DNA from: Archilochus colubris
Taxonomy: Eukaryota; Chordata; Aves; Apodiformes; Trochilidae
Direction of reading: 5' to 3'
NCBI GenBank assembly: GCA_023079485.1
Contig: CM041097.1
Span: forward strand, 15,923,658-15,987,657
Length of the DNA stretch: 64,000 nucleotides
The position numbers and the translations under genes are program-made. This document shows positions 28,813 to 40,288 of this stretch, piece by piece. Every line of letters begins with the position of its first letter. The first letter of the stretch is position 1. Below the pieces are notes generated by a model, which saw nothing but the letters and a program-made list of their open reading frames with translations, had not been told where the DNA came from and did no database searches.

Positions 28813-29644
28813 AGAATCATAGAATCATAGAATCCTAGGGGTTGGAAGGGACCTCGAAAGATCATCTAGTCCAACCCCCCCTGCCAGAGCAGGGCCACCT
28901 AGAGCACTTCGCATAGGAACGTGTCCAGGCAGGTTTTGAATGTCTCCAGTGAAGGAGACTCCACAACCCCCCTGGGCAGCCTGTTCCAGGGCTCTGTCAC
29001 CCTTACAGTAAAAAAATTTTTCCGGATATTCAACTTGAACCTCCTGTGCTCCAATTTACACCCATTACCCCTTGTCCTATCACTGGTCACCACTGAGAAG
29101 AGCCTAACTCCATCTCCTTGACACTCACCCCTTACATATTTGAAAACATTGATGAGGTCACCCTCAGTCTCCTTTTCTCCAAACTAAAGAGACCCAGCTC
29201 CCTCAGCCTTTCCTCATAAGGGAGATGTTCCACTCCCTTAATCATCTTAGTAGCTCTGCGCTGGACTCTTTCAAGCACTTCCCTGTCCTTCTTGAACTGA
29301 GGGGCCCAGAACTGGACATAATACTCCAGGTGCGGCCTCACCAATGCAGAATAGAGGGGGAGGAGAACCTCTCTTGACCTACTAACCACACCCTTTCTAA
29401 TGCACCCCAGGATGCCATTGGCCTTCTTGGCCACAAGGGCACATTGCTGGCTCATGGTCATCCTCTTGTCTACCAGGACCCCAGGTCTCTTTCACCTACA
29501 CTGCTCTCCAGCAGGTCAGCCCCCAACCTATACTGGGACATCGTGTTGTTCTTCCCCAAATGCAAAACTCTACACTTCCCCTTGTTGAATTTCATCATGT
29601 TTCTCTCTGCCCAACTCTTCAGCCTGTCTAAGTCTCTCTTCAAA
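28813..29644 (-). mobile_element. CR1 LINE, 5'-truncated, frameshifted RT tail
   Basis: This is about 830 bp, minus orientation, and the longest CR1 copy here. Minus-strand frames read, 5' to 3': [40 protein letters not shown], then after a frame change [40 protein letters not shown] and [18 protein letters not shown], then another frame. One-base losses near 29480 and near 29160 break the frame, so it cannot make an intact product. Subfamily features (CTAGGGGTTGG) match the fragment at 4911. Confidence 0.95.
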
Positions 29645-30656
29645 TATAAATGAAAGACATTCTTCTGACTGGGAAAATGAAGTGTATCCTGCTCCAAAAG
29701 AAAAAAAAAATTGATATACTGTAGAAAATACATTCCCCACCTCTGTGCAGGAAGAAAAAAAAAAAGGGAGGCCTACACAGTGGAATAAAAAAATTATAAC
29801 TTAAGAATCCTATTTCCATAGAAATGGTTGGATGGTCAAACAGATTTTTTTTTTCTTAGAAGGATGTCAATGAATTTAAAATCTCCATATTTGCCACACT
29901 TGTACATTATTCTTGATTGTATCCCCAGGACACTCATTTCAGCTGGCATATGGAATTAATAACAATAGGTTAGAACAAGATCACCCATCATAATCTATTT
30001 CCTTTATTAGGATGCAAACCAGAGCACAAGTGTCACAGCAGAGGGGAGGGCAACGTATGTATTTATTCATGCAATTCATCTCTCTTCCCCAGTAACTTTG
30101 TCACTGAACCTGACACTGGAGTATTACATCCCTTTTTTCAGCTTAGAAACAAACTCCTCTTTTTTAAAAACTGCTTTTTTTTGTTTGCTTTTTAAGTACA
30201 CATCTCTTTCTTCTAAAAATCTTAGCAAGATCAGGTCCTTTACTCTTTTGTTTTTAAAAACTAATATTGTGATGGGAAAATGCTCAATGACTTTGTCCTT
30301 TGCACAAGTTTTTCCCAAAACTGGCTCTTATTTTTTAACTGACCTCCATCTACCTGTGCTCCATCCACCAAGAGTGCTGTTGAAATTATAAGTAAAAACT
30401 TGATATTCATTTCAGTGTCAGAAGAAGAGCCTTCCTTACCCAGTGCAAATGGCTAAAAGCACCTACTTGAAATATACAGTTCATCATCCAGGCTTGTTTC
30501 TATCAGGAACAGATGGAGGTAAGATGATTAAATTTCTTCATTTTGATGGAAAGAACAAACATAACACCTCAAACCACTTAAAAATAATGAATATTAAAAG
30601 TGATTTTTTTTTCTCTACAGAAGAGTTGAAGTAAGGACACCTAAACTTTTCTTTCT

Positions 30657-30687
<31 letters not shown>

Positions 30688-30825
30688 ATACTGTTTTTTA
30701 CCTATAGCACTGAATTATTTGTCTTTAATTCTTCTGTAAATACAGGAGATGATCTATTAATATTAACCAAATGTACCTTCAAACAAGCAGGCAGATGCTA
30801 CAAGCCCTGACCACACAGCAGCTGT
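29645..30825. other. Noncoding, low-complexity between CR1 copies
   Basis: AT-rich with several A or T runs (29700-29765, 30160-30260, T24 at 30662). No gene recognised. Confidence 0.6.
30662..30685. repeat. T24 homopolymer
   Basis: A run of 24 T preceded by a CTTTCTTCTTC pyrimidine stretch. It could be the tail of an old minus-strand retrotransposed copy, but nothing next to it is recognisable. Confidence 0.85.
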
Positions 30826-31098
30826 CACATAGAATGATTTTGTTTGGAAAGGACCTTAAAAATCATCCAATTTCAATCCCCCTGCATAGCCAGCAACACC
30901 TCCCACTATTCCAGGTTTCTCCAAGCCCCATCCAGCCTTGAACACTGCCAGGGATGGGGCAGCCACAGCTTCTCTGGGCAACCTGTGCCAGGGTCTCCAA
31001 CCCTCACACAAAAGAATTTCTTCCTAATATTTCACCCAGAGCTTCCCTTCTGCAGTTTAAAACAATTACCCCTTTTTCTATCACTGCACATCCTTGTA
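30826..31098 (-). mobile_element. Older CR1 LINE 3' fragment
   Basis: Minus orientation. The start ACATAGAATGATTTTGTTTG is a diverged CR1 3' end, followed by GGAAAGGACCTTAAAAATC, CCAGCCTTGAACACTGCCAG and CAACCTGTGCCAGGGTCT. It is more diverged than the neighbouring copy and lacks an open RT frame. It stops at ATCCTTGTAGG, exactly where the next CR1 begins. Confidence 0.9.
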
Positions 31099-31100
31099 GG

Positions 31101-31770
31101 AATCATAGAATCATAGAATTGGCTGGGTTGGAAGGGACCTCAGAGATCATCAAATCCAACCCTTGATCCACTACTGCTGCAGTTCCCAGCCCATGGCACT
31201 GAGTGCCACATCCAGTCTCTTTTTAAATATCCCCAGGGACAGAGAATCCACTACTTCCCTGGGCAGCCCATTCCAATGTCTGATCACCCTCTCCATAAAG
31301 AAATTCTTTCTAATATCCAACCTAAACCTCCCCTGGCACAACTTGAGACCCTGCCCTCTTGTCTTGCCTAGAGTTGCCTGGGAAAAGAGCCCAACCCCCC
31401 CCTGGCTCCAACCTCCTTTCAGGGAGTTGTAGAGAGTGATGAGGTCTCCCCTGAACCTCCTCTTCTCCAGGCTGAACACCCCCAGCTCCCTCAGCCTCTC
31501 CTCATAGGGTCTGTGCTCGAGTCCCTTCACCAGCCCAGTTGCCTCCTTTGGACCTGCTCCAGCACCTCAATCTCCTTCCTGAACTGAGGGTCCCAGAACT
31601 GGACACAGGACTCAAGCTGTGGCCTCACCAGAGCTGAGCACAGGGGCAGAATCCCTTCCCTGGACCTGCTGGCCACGCTCTTCCTGAGCCAGCCCAGGAT
31701 ACCACTGGCCTTCTTGGCTACCTGGGCACACTGCTGGCTCATGTTCAGCTTCCTGGCAATCCAAAGCCCT
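31101..31770 (-). mobile_element. Younger CR1 LINE, abutting the older copy
   Basis: This is about 670 bp, minus orientation. A 119-residue minus-strand frame (31171-31530) is an uninterrupted CR1 RT C-terminal tail: [60 protein letters not shown] and LPREVV. Further 5' another frame holds [19 protein letters not shown] and [17 protein letters not shown]. It is 5'-truncated near 31770, where similarity fades after TTCAGCTTCCTGGCAA. Its 3' end sits directly on the 5' end of the older CR1. Confidence 0.94.
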
Positions 31771-34700
31771 ACCCTAGGGTGAGGCAGATTTTCTTCTGAG
31801 GAAGATAAAATGGGACACTGCCACAGAGAGGGCAATTTCAACATTTCAACCATTTCAAATTCCATCCAAACTGAGCAGCTCATTTTTTCTTGGGATTCTG
31901 TCACAATTTTTTCAGTATTTATCTCCTAAGGAAATATTCGTGATTTTTCCTTAGTCCACCACAAAGGACTTGGCTACAAAACCCCTGCAAGTTTTCTTCT
32001 TGCTTGGTAAGTTTACTTTTGTATCTAGTTTTTCAGATTCATTATAGGCAACTCTAAAATGCCAAAAGGCATTCAACTTGTCAGTGCCTATAAATAATGG
32101 CAGATTCATATTGAAGTATATTTACATATCAATTGCTCAGGACTCAGTATGCTCTTGAAAAACACATTGCTTTTGATTATAAATCAAGACAATTCAATTA
32201 TGCATTTTAAACACATAATTGGACTCACATTTTCATAAATATTAGCAATATGCCAGCAGTGTCTAAAAATGGCTGAATGAAATGAAGGAATGCCTTTTCA
32301 AGGCTTTAAGTGCTCTGAAAGATGACTACTCATTTCACATTAATTCCTGCAAAACTATAAAGACACATTAAAAGAAATCCTTGTTAAAGTTCTATTAGTC
32401 TGTATTTTCCGACCAGAGCAATGCTAATAAAATGGGGAAAAATCCTAAATCACTCCTAGAAACTCAACTCCCACAGTGTCTATGAAAGAGTTATGAGCTG
32501 CTCCTATAACCTTGGTTAAAGGCAAAGTATTTGCACCAATTTCTGAGGCAGAAAACACAATCTGCCTTTGTCAGCTTTCCCCAGCTTTACAAGATGTTTT
32601 TGCACATGGGTCTTTCCTACCTCTACAAATTGTCATCCTATGTCTGTAATCTTAAAATTCAACAGGCTTTGAAAGCCAAAGCATCATTGTCCATGCAAGA
32701 CAACCACAGCTTTAGGTTTAGGGCTGTTCTCTGAAAGAGGAAAAGAAACCTCCAGTCCATCCATTGGCTCCAAGGAAGGATCAACTCTTCCTGAAACACC
32801 TTGGATAAATTTTTGTTTAGCTAGTTCTTAAAAACTTGTGATGCTGAATAGCCTGTAAGTTCCCAAAATAAACTGCTGCAGGATTCAACTACTTTTCCTG
32901 CTGGAAGAATTTCATAACAACTCACTTAAAATTCTTTTCTGCATTTAAACCTTTATTTTTTGCCTTACCAAGGCAGATGCTGATCTGCAACACAGCACAA
33001 ACCACTCAGGTTAACTCAAGGTCTCTTCCTTCACCTTTGTTTTTTTGTCTGGTTCCTCTTTCAACCCTTGAGTCTTTTATTTTTTTAAATAAGAGGACAG
33101 GATGGTCTCTCCCTGAGTGTTTACACACTCTCCAAACAAAAAGGGCTCTCTAGCTGTTCAGATGATGCAGTAAGATCTGGCTTAATAAACCTCTGTGGTA
33201 TAGTATAGTGGCTGACTAGACAGAATCTTACTCAGCTGTCAAAACTGCAACACAAAGCCAGCAGGTTTATTACTTAAAACTTGCTTTTTCAAAATGTAAT
33301 ATTTCACTTATTTTGTTTAACAAACAACAAAACCAACCAACCCTGAGTACAGAACTGGTAGTAAGATAGCCCTATGTAATAAGCAGTAAAAGTAACTTTT
33401 ATAATTTTCATAGCACTTAATTCCTTTAAGGAACTATACAAAAAAACCCCCACAAAAACAGCAGCTGAAGCCTCAACTTTCAAAAGCATCCACTAAATTC
33501 AGTGCCCCCATTTTCAGAGACCCAGATGGAGCTACAAGGGCTATGCAGAGGTGTGAACACTGGATTTGCAGTTAGCACTAATAGAACTCTATACTATAAG
33601 ACAGGTACCTTTCACTACAATAACTTCTCAGCTATAGCTTTTGGAGTACTCAAAAGAACAGATGATGCTACACCCTCTTGTGTGAATCACAAAAACACAC
33701 AAGGCATAAAGCCTTTCATGCTGTGCAAAGAAGAGCTGGGTAATGAAGTGTATAAAGGGTGTATGATACTTGAATGAGAAAGCAAGAAGATTTGTAATAA
33801 CTCTGTAAGAAAAGGGTTCCTCTGCATTATCTGAGAAGACATGCAATCTGACAACTCAAACAAACCCAGTGCTAAGACACTATTATAGGTCCATAACTGA
33901 ATGCCATTTACATTTCTTTTTTTTTTTTCAACATTTTACACACACTGACATAGGCTGCATGAGAGACAGAGAAGTTTACCTGATCCTCCTGATTTATGGC
34001 TTAGCATTATTGTAACCCTGAGAAATCCACTACTGACAATTAGTAAATTAAATGTGAAAAACAGATAAGTATTCACCACCAGCCTATGCTCTAACTGGGG
34101 TGAGGCTCAACACCACAGCAAGCAGGGTGATTCTCATTTTTCTGTTTTTAAAATCCCTATGCACAATATTTTGAATTTTAAAGCTTAATAGTCCCCTTCT
34201 CCCTCTCCAAAACACCCTCCCCTCTCACTGTATGCAAAACTTGTAAAACACACAGGAAAAATAACCACTCTCATGAGTGAGCAAATGCAGCCCTAGAAGA
34301 AAACCCAATGAGTTGGTTCTTTGTTCCTGGATGCTGCCTTCGATCATGCTGCAACTCTTCCTCTTGGCCAAGACAGACTTGATAGCCATGACTGACTGGC
34401 ATGGCTAATTCTGAAGCAGGCTGTCTGCAGACCATGCCCCAAACCTCTGCAAACTGCCTGCCCTCACAACTTGGCTGCTGACACTATTTTTATTTGATGT
34501 GATCACGATGCTTCGGTGCCCAACCCTGGATTAGAAACACCACAGGACAACATTTCCCTCCTCTTCTTCCACTCTCTTTACACCCAGACTCTTTGAAATG
34601 ATGCCTCAAAGGCAGGGAACAATTACTTGGGAGTACAACAGGTACCCTGGCAACTCCTAAAACTGCCAAATCCTCTTTTTGGCTCACGTTTGTAACCCAA

Positions 34701-37700
34701 CAATCAAACACCAGGCACAGACTCACTGAATGAGACTTTTAACAGCTCCCCAGACAAACCCCTCAGCTATGAAGAAGCCAAACCAAGTTAGAAACCATAT
34801 TTTCCAAAGAGCCTTTGCACCCAAACTGGGAGCAGGTCCTTGCTTAAAATTACAGAGTGAGAGCAAACAACCCAGTAAGAGGCTGCAGTGGTTGCTGAAC
34901 TCCAAACTGCCTGAGTCTTTGCAGACTTTCTAATTGTCTTAACTAGCTCACCCAATTCAGAATTAATTCACCCCAAATAAAGGCCAAATAAATTACACAG
35001 GGCAAAATTATTTTTATTTCTGAAATCTGAGAAAAATAATATCCCAACTATTCCTGTTAATGTAATGTTACCCCTTCTGCTGCCACGTTAACAGACAGCA
35101 TTGTTAAGAAAACTCATACTAAAAGTCCCCCAAGCCAAAAGAATAAACTGACAATAAAAATGTCTTATATAATAAGGATGGATAAACTGTATTACTTTCA
35201 CACCAAGCGCAGCTGGAAAATAAGTGAGTTGCAAAATTATGATTTAATGATACCTTCTTTCAGATTTCTTTTCCCTCTCTCAGATGCCTGCAAAATAAAA
35301 GCCCCAAAGCCTCTGCTTCACAAGCAACCTACTGGCAAGACAAATCAGTGCCATTGCTTTTCCCATCAGTGAGGTGGACAGAAAGATGCATCTGACATAA
35401 GCAACAGGCAAAGCAAAGTGACAGGAATAAGAATATCTATTCCATATTAATCAAATAATAGTTTGAGTTTAGTATAAAGAATACCTGAGGGAAAAAAAAA
35501 CAACCATAAAAACAAATTCAGTTTTGCATGTGTTTGATATTAATTATTCCATGGATATGACTTAGCAGATGTCAATAATAAATTTTTTTTTCTAGAGAAA
35601 TGTTTGTCAATCTGTCAATAATATTTTCCTTGTATGACAATCAACACTTGTTAACATCAATTGGCTTGATAAGTCTTCAGTCATATCATCAATGACAGGT
35701 TTCAAAGATTGTCAAAGGAATTTTAGAGGGAAAAGGAAAACAAAAACAACAAATTCTGGCCTTTAACTACTCATATTTCAGCATTACTTTCTATTAGGAC
35801 TCAACTGTTAAGTATGGGACTAGAACTTAATAATAATCAGGTGTAATATATATATCAGGTATAATAATACAGTATTATATTTATTCTATCAAGACAGCAT
35901 AGCAGAAAAAGGGAGGGGATGTGCCATGTTTTAGGTTGTAGGTAAAATGCTTCTGGCCTTTTCTAACTGTAGTCATTAAATACATTTCACCAAGATCCCA
36001 GTTATTCTGAGCTCTTATATTCCCCAGTGTCTTCAAAACCACAATTCAGCCATCCTGACATCTGAAACCTCATCTTGTCTCTCTGCAATGTGTATGAAGA
36101 AGCCAAGACAAAAACCTTCAGGAATTTAGGAGAGTCAGATCCAGGGGATGACTCCAGACCAAAGAAGAGGGCTGAGAAGCTTCAGTGCAGATTTATTGAA
36201 AAGAATGTGTTTTGGTTTTTTTTTTTCCAAAACCTTGCTGAAGTCTACAGTCATTTGGTAAATATACCAGTTCAGTTCTTCAGCCTGAATTAAAACAAGC
36301 ACCTGTAAAGCTTGGTAGGGATGTGAGAGTACTCAAGGATGAGGACTTCAGTGAGGATGCCTGAAACAGCACTTCATGTATGTATGGAGAACCTCTAAAA
36401 TACTGAAGGGAACAACCTCTTCTACTTGACTGTGGGACAAAAGCAGCTTGAACACCGAGCACTGAGCCTACTTCTCTGTTCCTGTCACTACCTGAAAAGA
36501 GGGGAGACAGTAGAGGATTCATTTTCTGCCAAAGCAGACACATTGCACAAACTTATAGAAAGAAAGGAGGCAGGAAGGAGGACAAGAAAAAAAGAAAAAA
36601 AAAATCTGGAATTTAGATAGTGTAAAGAAAGGAATTCAGAACCATTGCAATGACCTCTCTGACCGAGGAAGTATTGGATATGGCAGACAGCAAACAAGAC
36701 CAGCAGAGTATAAAAGGGTCATTGACTCCAGAGGCAGCATTTCCATCCTAAAGCCAGGGGGTAACCTTTTGTAACAACAACAACACAAAGAATTATAGAC
36801 ACTGACAACAGCCTGATAAAACCAGCAGCAAACCAGCCAAGATCTTAATTTCTCTCAAAAACAATATCCTCGGCTTCACTAAATCAAGTAATAGCATACC
36901 TGTGCTTTTTTGCTTTAATACAAAATAGGCATTTTAAAGAGAGAAGGAAATCTATTCCAAAGTGCAGTTGAACATTTCCCTCTGGAAAATTTCTGCTCTT
37001 GCAGTGTCCTTAACACTGCCAGTGCCATATTTCAGCACAACTGAAAGGCTTCTTCATATTAAAGCCCTTCAGACATTTTTTTTTTTTTTACTGCTGTTGG
37101 TTTAGTCATTCTTCAGAGGCTCAGTGTTGTTTGGAGACATTTACAACAATTAATTGCCTCTCGTGTTCCCAAGAGCAAATTTTTATCTTCTCAAACAAGG
37201 AAGGAATCAGGTTAAAGATTACAGGGAAATGACTGACCAGACACAAACTGGGAATGCTGCATGAGGCACAGTGACTCTTGGGACTGAAAGCTTACTATTA
37301 GTTAGGGAAATAGAGGATTCATTCTAACTCATCCAATTATCTTACTGTATATTAGTAAACAAAAGCTCATGGTGTATAAGGAGAGGAATTAACAGATATT
37401 TACTGTCTTTGTCAGAGCAGAATGAAATAAAGTATGAAATGTTTATTTTTTAATAACCAGTAAAGTTAACATTAATATTCAACTGCAGAGCCATAATTAA
37501 AAAAGGGATTTGATTTTAGGCTGTATAACTGCCAGGGCTGCTAGAGTTTTCTGTTCTGAGTCAGGATATCAATGTATCTTCATTAATCCTAATTTCATCT
37601 CATACATATTATTCATTCATTCATTAAGAAGTTTTTTACCTCATGTCGTGTAATCAAAACATTATTGCTGATGGTTGCAGTGACACAAAATAAAGGCAAA

Positions 37701-39977
37701 ATCAGTCAAACTGAAAGGGCTGACAAGTAGTTCAGACATTCCCTTTAACCTGGCAAGTCTCTCAGGGATGGGAGCTGGGGTGTCACGTGCAGGGCTGGGC
37801 TCAAAAAAACTAAGAGTAATAATTTAAAAATGGGCAACACCATAAAATTGTGATAAAACCCTCAGTGTCTGTTGCCATCAATGCTGGCACTGACAAACAT
37901 GAACCCAAATCTGCTATGAACACCATTCTCTGGGGCAGACACCTTTCAGACACCCTCATTGCCCTGCACCATCCCAAATCACTGGGATGGGACTCCAAGC
38001 TGCCATCCTCCCTTTTTATCCTGGAGAGCAATAAAGAGCAGGCAAAGGAGAAATGCAACAGAGCTGTGTTGTGATTTTTCCTGTGAACAGAGAAAAGATG
38101 AGAAAAAGCAAATGCAACAGGAAAACAGGAGGCAACAAAACACAAGCATAAAGGGATGTTACAGGTCCTTTCCCTGCCAGCTTTCACTCTGCACCTCTGT
38201 CCCAATGAGCCCTGGTGTGAGCAGCTACTGCTGAGCAGTAAGATATAAGCAGAATATACAACAGGAGGATACATTTACAAGTCAAATGTTGCTTAAACTT
38301 CAAAATTTCTTTAAACTCAGTAAGCTTCATCACCAAAATTAATACCTGCTGTTTGTAGCAGACCCAAGAACCTTTTTCAGCACAGTGAGTTATCAGGTAC
38401 CTTGTGTATGGAAGACTTTACACCTGCTCCTTCAACAGTAAGTTTCAAAACTAAATGACATTTCAGCCAAACCTTGATCATCATCCCAAGCACACACTGC
38501 AGAACAACTCAAACAAGTCCTGGTGTAATGTCCTGAGAACAGCTCGAACTCACACAAATGGACAAGCAGAGCAGTGTTTCTTAGCATAAGGCAATAAAGG
38601 AAACTATCAGGTTTTCTAGCATGAACCTCAGGTCTCATTCTGCCTCCTTTTTGCTCCAAGCAGGATATCTTCTTTCTCTACTTCTTCAGGTCTGTGTTAA
38701 TGACTTGAAGGTGTAAAAGTAAGAGACAACCAGTCCTCTCCCTGTGGGTCTTGGGAAGAACACAAATCTACACCTCTATACACAAAAGGTCAGTACAACC
38801 CAGGTTTGCAGAAGAACAACAACAAAAAAAAATCCATGAAGAATGTTTTAAATATTGCAAATGATTCCCTCTTGTACAGTTGAACTGTCAAGATGTACCT
38901 TAAAAACACAGAAGGAGGGTTACAACAACTGCAAAGAGCTTACAATATGAAGCCATCCTTTGTTTATTCTGCACTGTAAATTTTCTTCCTGATTTTGCCT
39001 TGAAATTTTGCTGCAAACAATATTCTCTTCTATTTGAAAAGTCACAACACTGTCACTTACTGCTGCATAGGGTATACAATTACAGCAATGCCATTTTCAC
39101 AGGAAGGTGATATTTATAAGTTATTATCCCAGCCACAATGAACATGAGGCAAATGGATGGGAGAATAGAAAAATGAGACAAAGAAGATAAAAACAGATCC
39201 ACAAAAAGAAGGAAAATATTGAAATTGGGACTTCAGCAGAGATGCTTAGGTGCTGGAAAAAATAATCAAAGCCCTCTGATAGGTTTTATCTATGAAAATC
39301 TACAGCAACTTAAGTTTTGGCTACACACAAAACCATAACTTTGTGTTGGAAGGGCTGGTCAGCTGGCCCTGCTCCAATGCCTATGGCTGATCAATGCTTT
39401 CTCAGTTCACAGCCTACATCTGTCTGCAAAGGGGAGCAGTGATCCCAGCATGCTAACATGCATCCATCTCTAGAAATAACTTCTACTCAATGCTCATAGT
39501 ATAATATCTTCTCCTGTTGTTCAAACAGAAAAGAGCAACTGCACCTCCATCTGCAAAAGAAAGTATTAGAGTGTACCAGGCTCTGATTCCAGCCTGTTCA
39601 TGTTAATTAAACACAGACTTCCATCCTGCAGCAGAAAATCAGGTATTTTTTTAAAAAATTGAGCTTAAAAGATTATGAATCAGTCTTTAGTATTAGCAAT
39701 TTGCTTCATTTCCCTTTTCCTTCTCACTCCACCCAGGCAGTACATTGTTAGAAATAGTATTATAAATATCTAAGCTCCCCCAAAATTGCTGAGCCAGATG
39801 TTCAAAGTTCAGCACTGCAATGCCCAGCATCACCACATCTGCATTCCTGCCCAGCCTTGAGAAAGCACCCACTCAACACCCATCAAACCTGGATGTGGAT
39901 CAGGAACTGAAAAGTCATTTCACCACTTCATAGTGAAATCATCCCCCTGGGGATTGCCCCTTTAGTAATTCATCCTC
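31771..39977. other. Noncoding, probably 3' intron of SUCLG2
   Basis: I recognise no exon. 32080-32360 and 35520-35720 are candidate conserved noncoding segments. A 465-nt minus-strand open frame at 37810-38274 matches no family and is probably chance. If SUCLG2 continues left as expected, this is intronic. Confidence 0.5.
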
Positions 39978-39998
39978 AGTGTTTGTAGTGAAATGAGG

Positions 39999-40014
39999 CA
40001 ACCAGGTGGCACTA
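39999..40014 (+). promoter_or_regulatory. CTCF-like motif in left hairpin arm
   Basis: CAACCAGGTGGCACTA fits the published CTCF core CCASYAGRKGGCRSY at all but one position (CAA instead of CCA). The exact inverse copy lies in the right arm at 40161-40176, so the two face each other. This is by-eye consensus matching only. Confidence 0.35.
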
Positions 40015-40067
40015 ATTGCCAGGGAGTGAGCATGAGCTTGTGTCAAGCCCACCTGTGCCTAATTAGG

Positions 40068-40107
40068 ATTGGCCCCCTGGTCCTGCTCATGCGCAGTGGG
40101 GGCTCAC
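40068..40107. other. Loop (spacer) of the inverted repeat
   Basis: This 40-bp unpaired centre of the hairpin is more GC-rich than the surroundings. GGCCCCCTG near its left side and CAGTGGGGGCT near its right side could pair partly and extend the stem imperfectly. It contains the CpG-bearing CATGCGCAGT. Confidence 0.85.
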
Positions 40108-40160
40108 CCTAATTAGGCACAGGTGGGCTTGACACAAGCTCATGCTCACTCCCTGGCAAT

Positions 40161-40176
40161 TAGTGCCACCTGGTTG
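40161..40176 (-). promoter_or_regulatory. CTCF-like motif in right hairpin arm
   Basis: This is the exact reverse complement of the left-arm motif, placing two CTCF-like cores in convergent orientation about 146 bp apart inside one element. Binding is not shown. Confidence 0.35.
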
Positions 40177-40288
40177 CCTCATTTCACTACAAGTGTTCAC
40201 ACCACTATCTGTATTTTTCAGTCCTGTAACACAGATGTTTTTATTGCTGCATGGGGAAGCTCCTGGGCCCCAAACTGATTTTTTTTAC

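Larger units (their letters stand above)
39984..40191. repeat. Perfect 84-bp-arm inverted repeat, fold-back element
   Basis: The left arm (39984-40067) and right arm (40108-40191) are exact reverse complements over 84 bases, separated by a 40-bp spacer (40068-40107). The ends read TGTAGTG...CACTACA. A 6-bp direct repeat AGTGTT lies immediately outside on both sides (39978-39983 and 40192-40197), as expected for a target-site duplication. Both arms end inside with the self-complementary CCTAATTAGG. The spacer contains CATGCGCAGT, a half NRF1-like site, and ATTGG, a reversed CCAAT box. There is no open frame. The structure fits a recently inserted non-autonomous fold-back or MITE-like element. 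TG...CA ends with a 6-bp duplication would also fit a retrovirus-type integrase. The family is not recognised. Confidence 0.9.

Noticed and set aside
37810..38274. 154-codon minus-strand open frame with Cys-rich, hydrophobic stretches
   Set aside because: No recognisable family, overlapped by other open frames on the + strand, no splice context; a frame of this length is expected by chance in 64 kb.
39898..39940. Small inverted repeat ATTTCAC...GTGAAAT near the hairpin as part of the same element
   Set aside because: Arms are only 7 bp and lie outside the AGTGTT duplication; likely coincidence.
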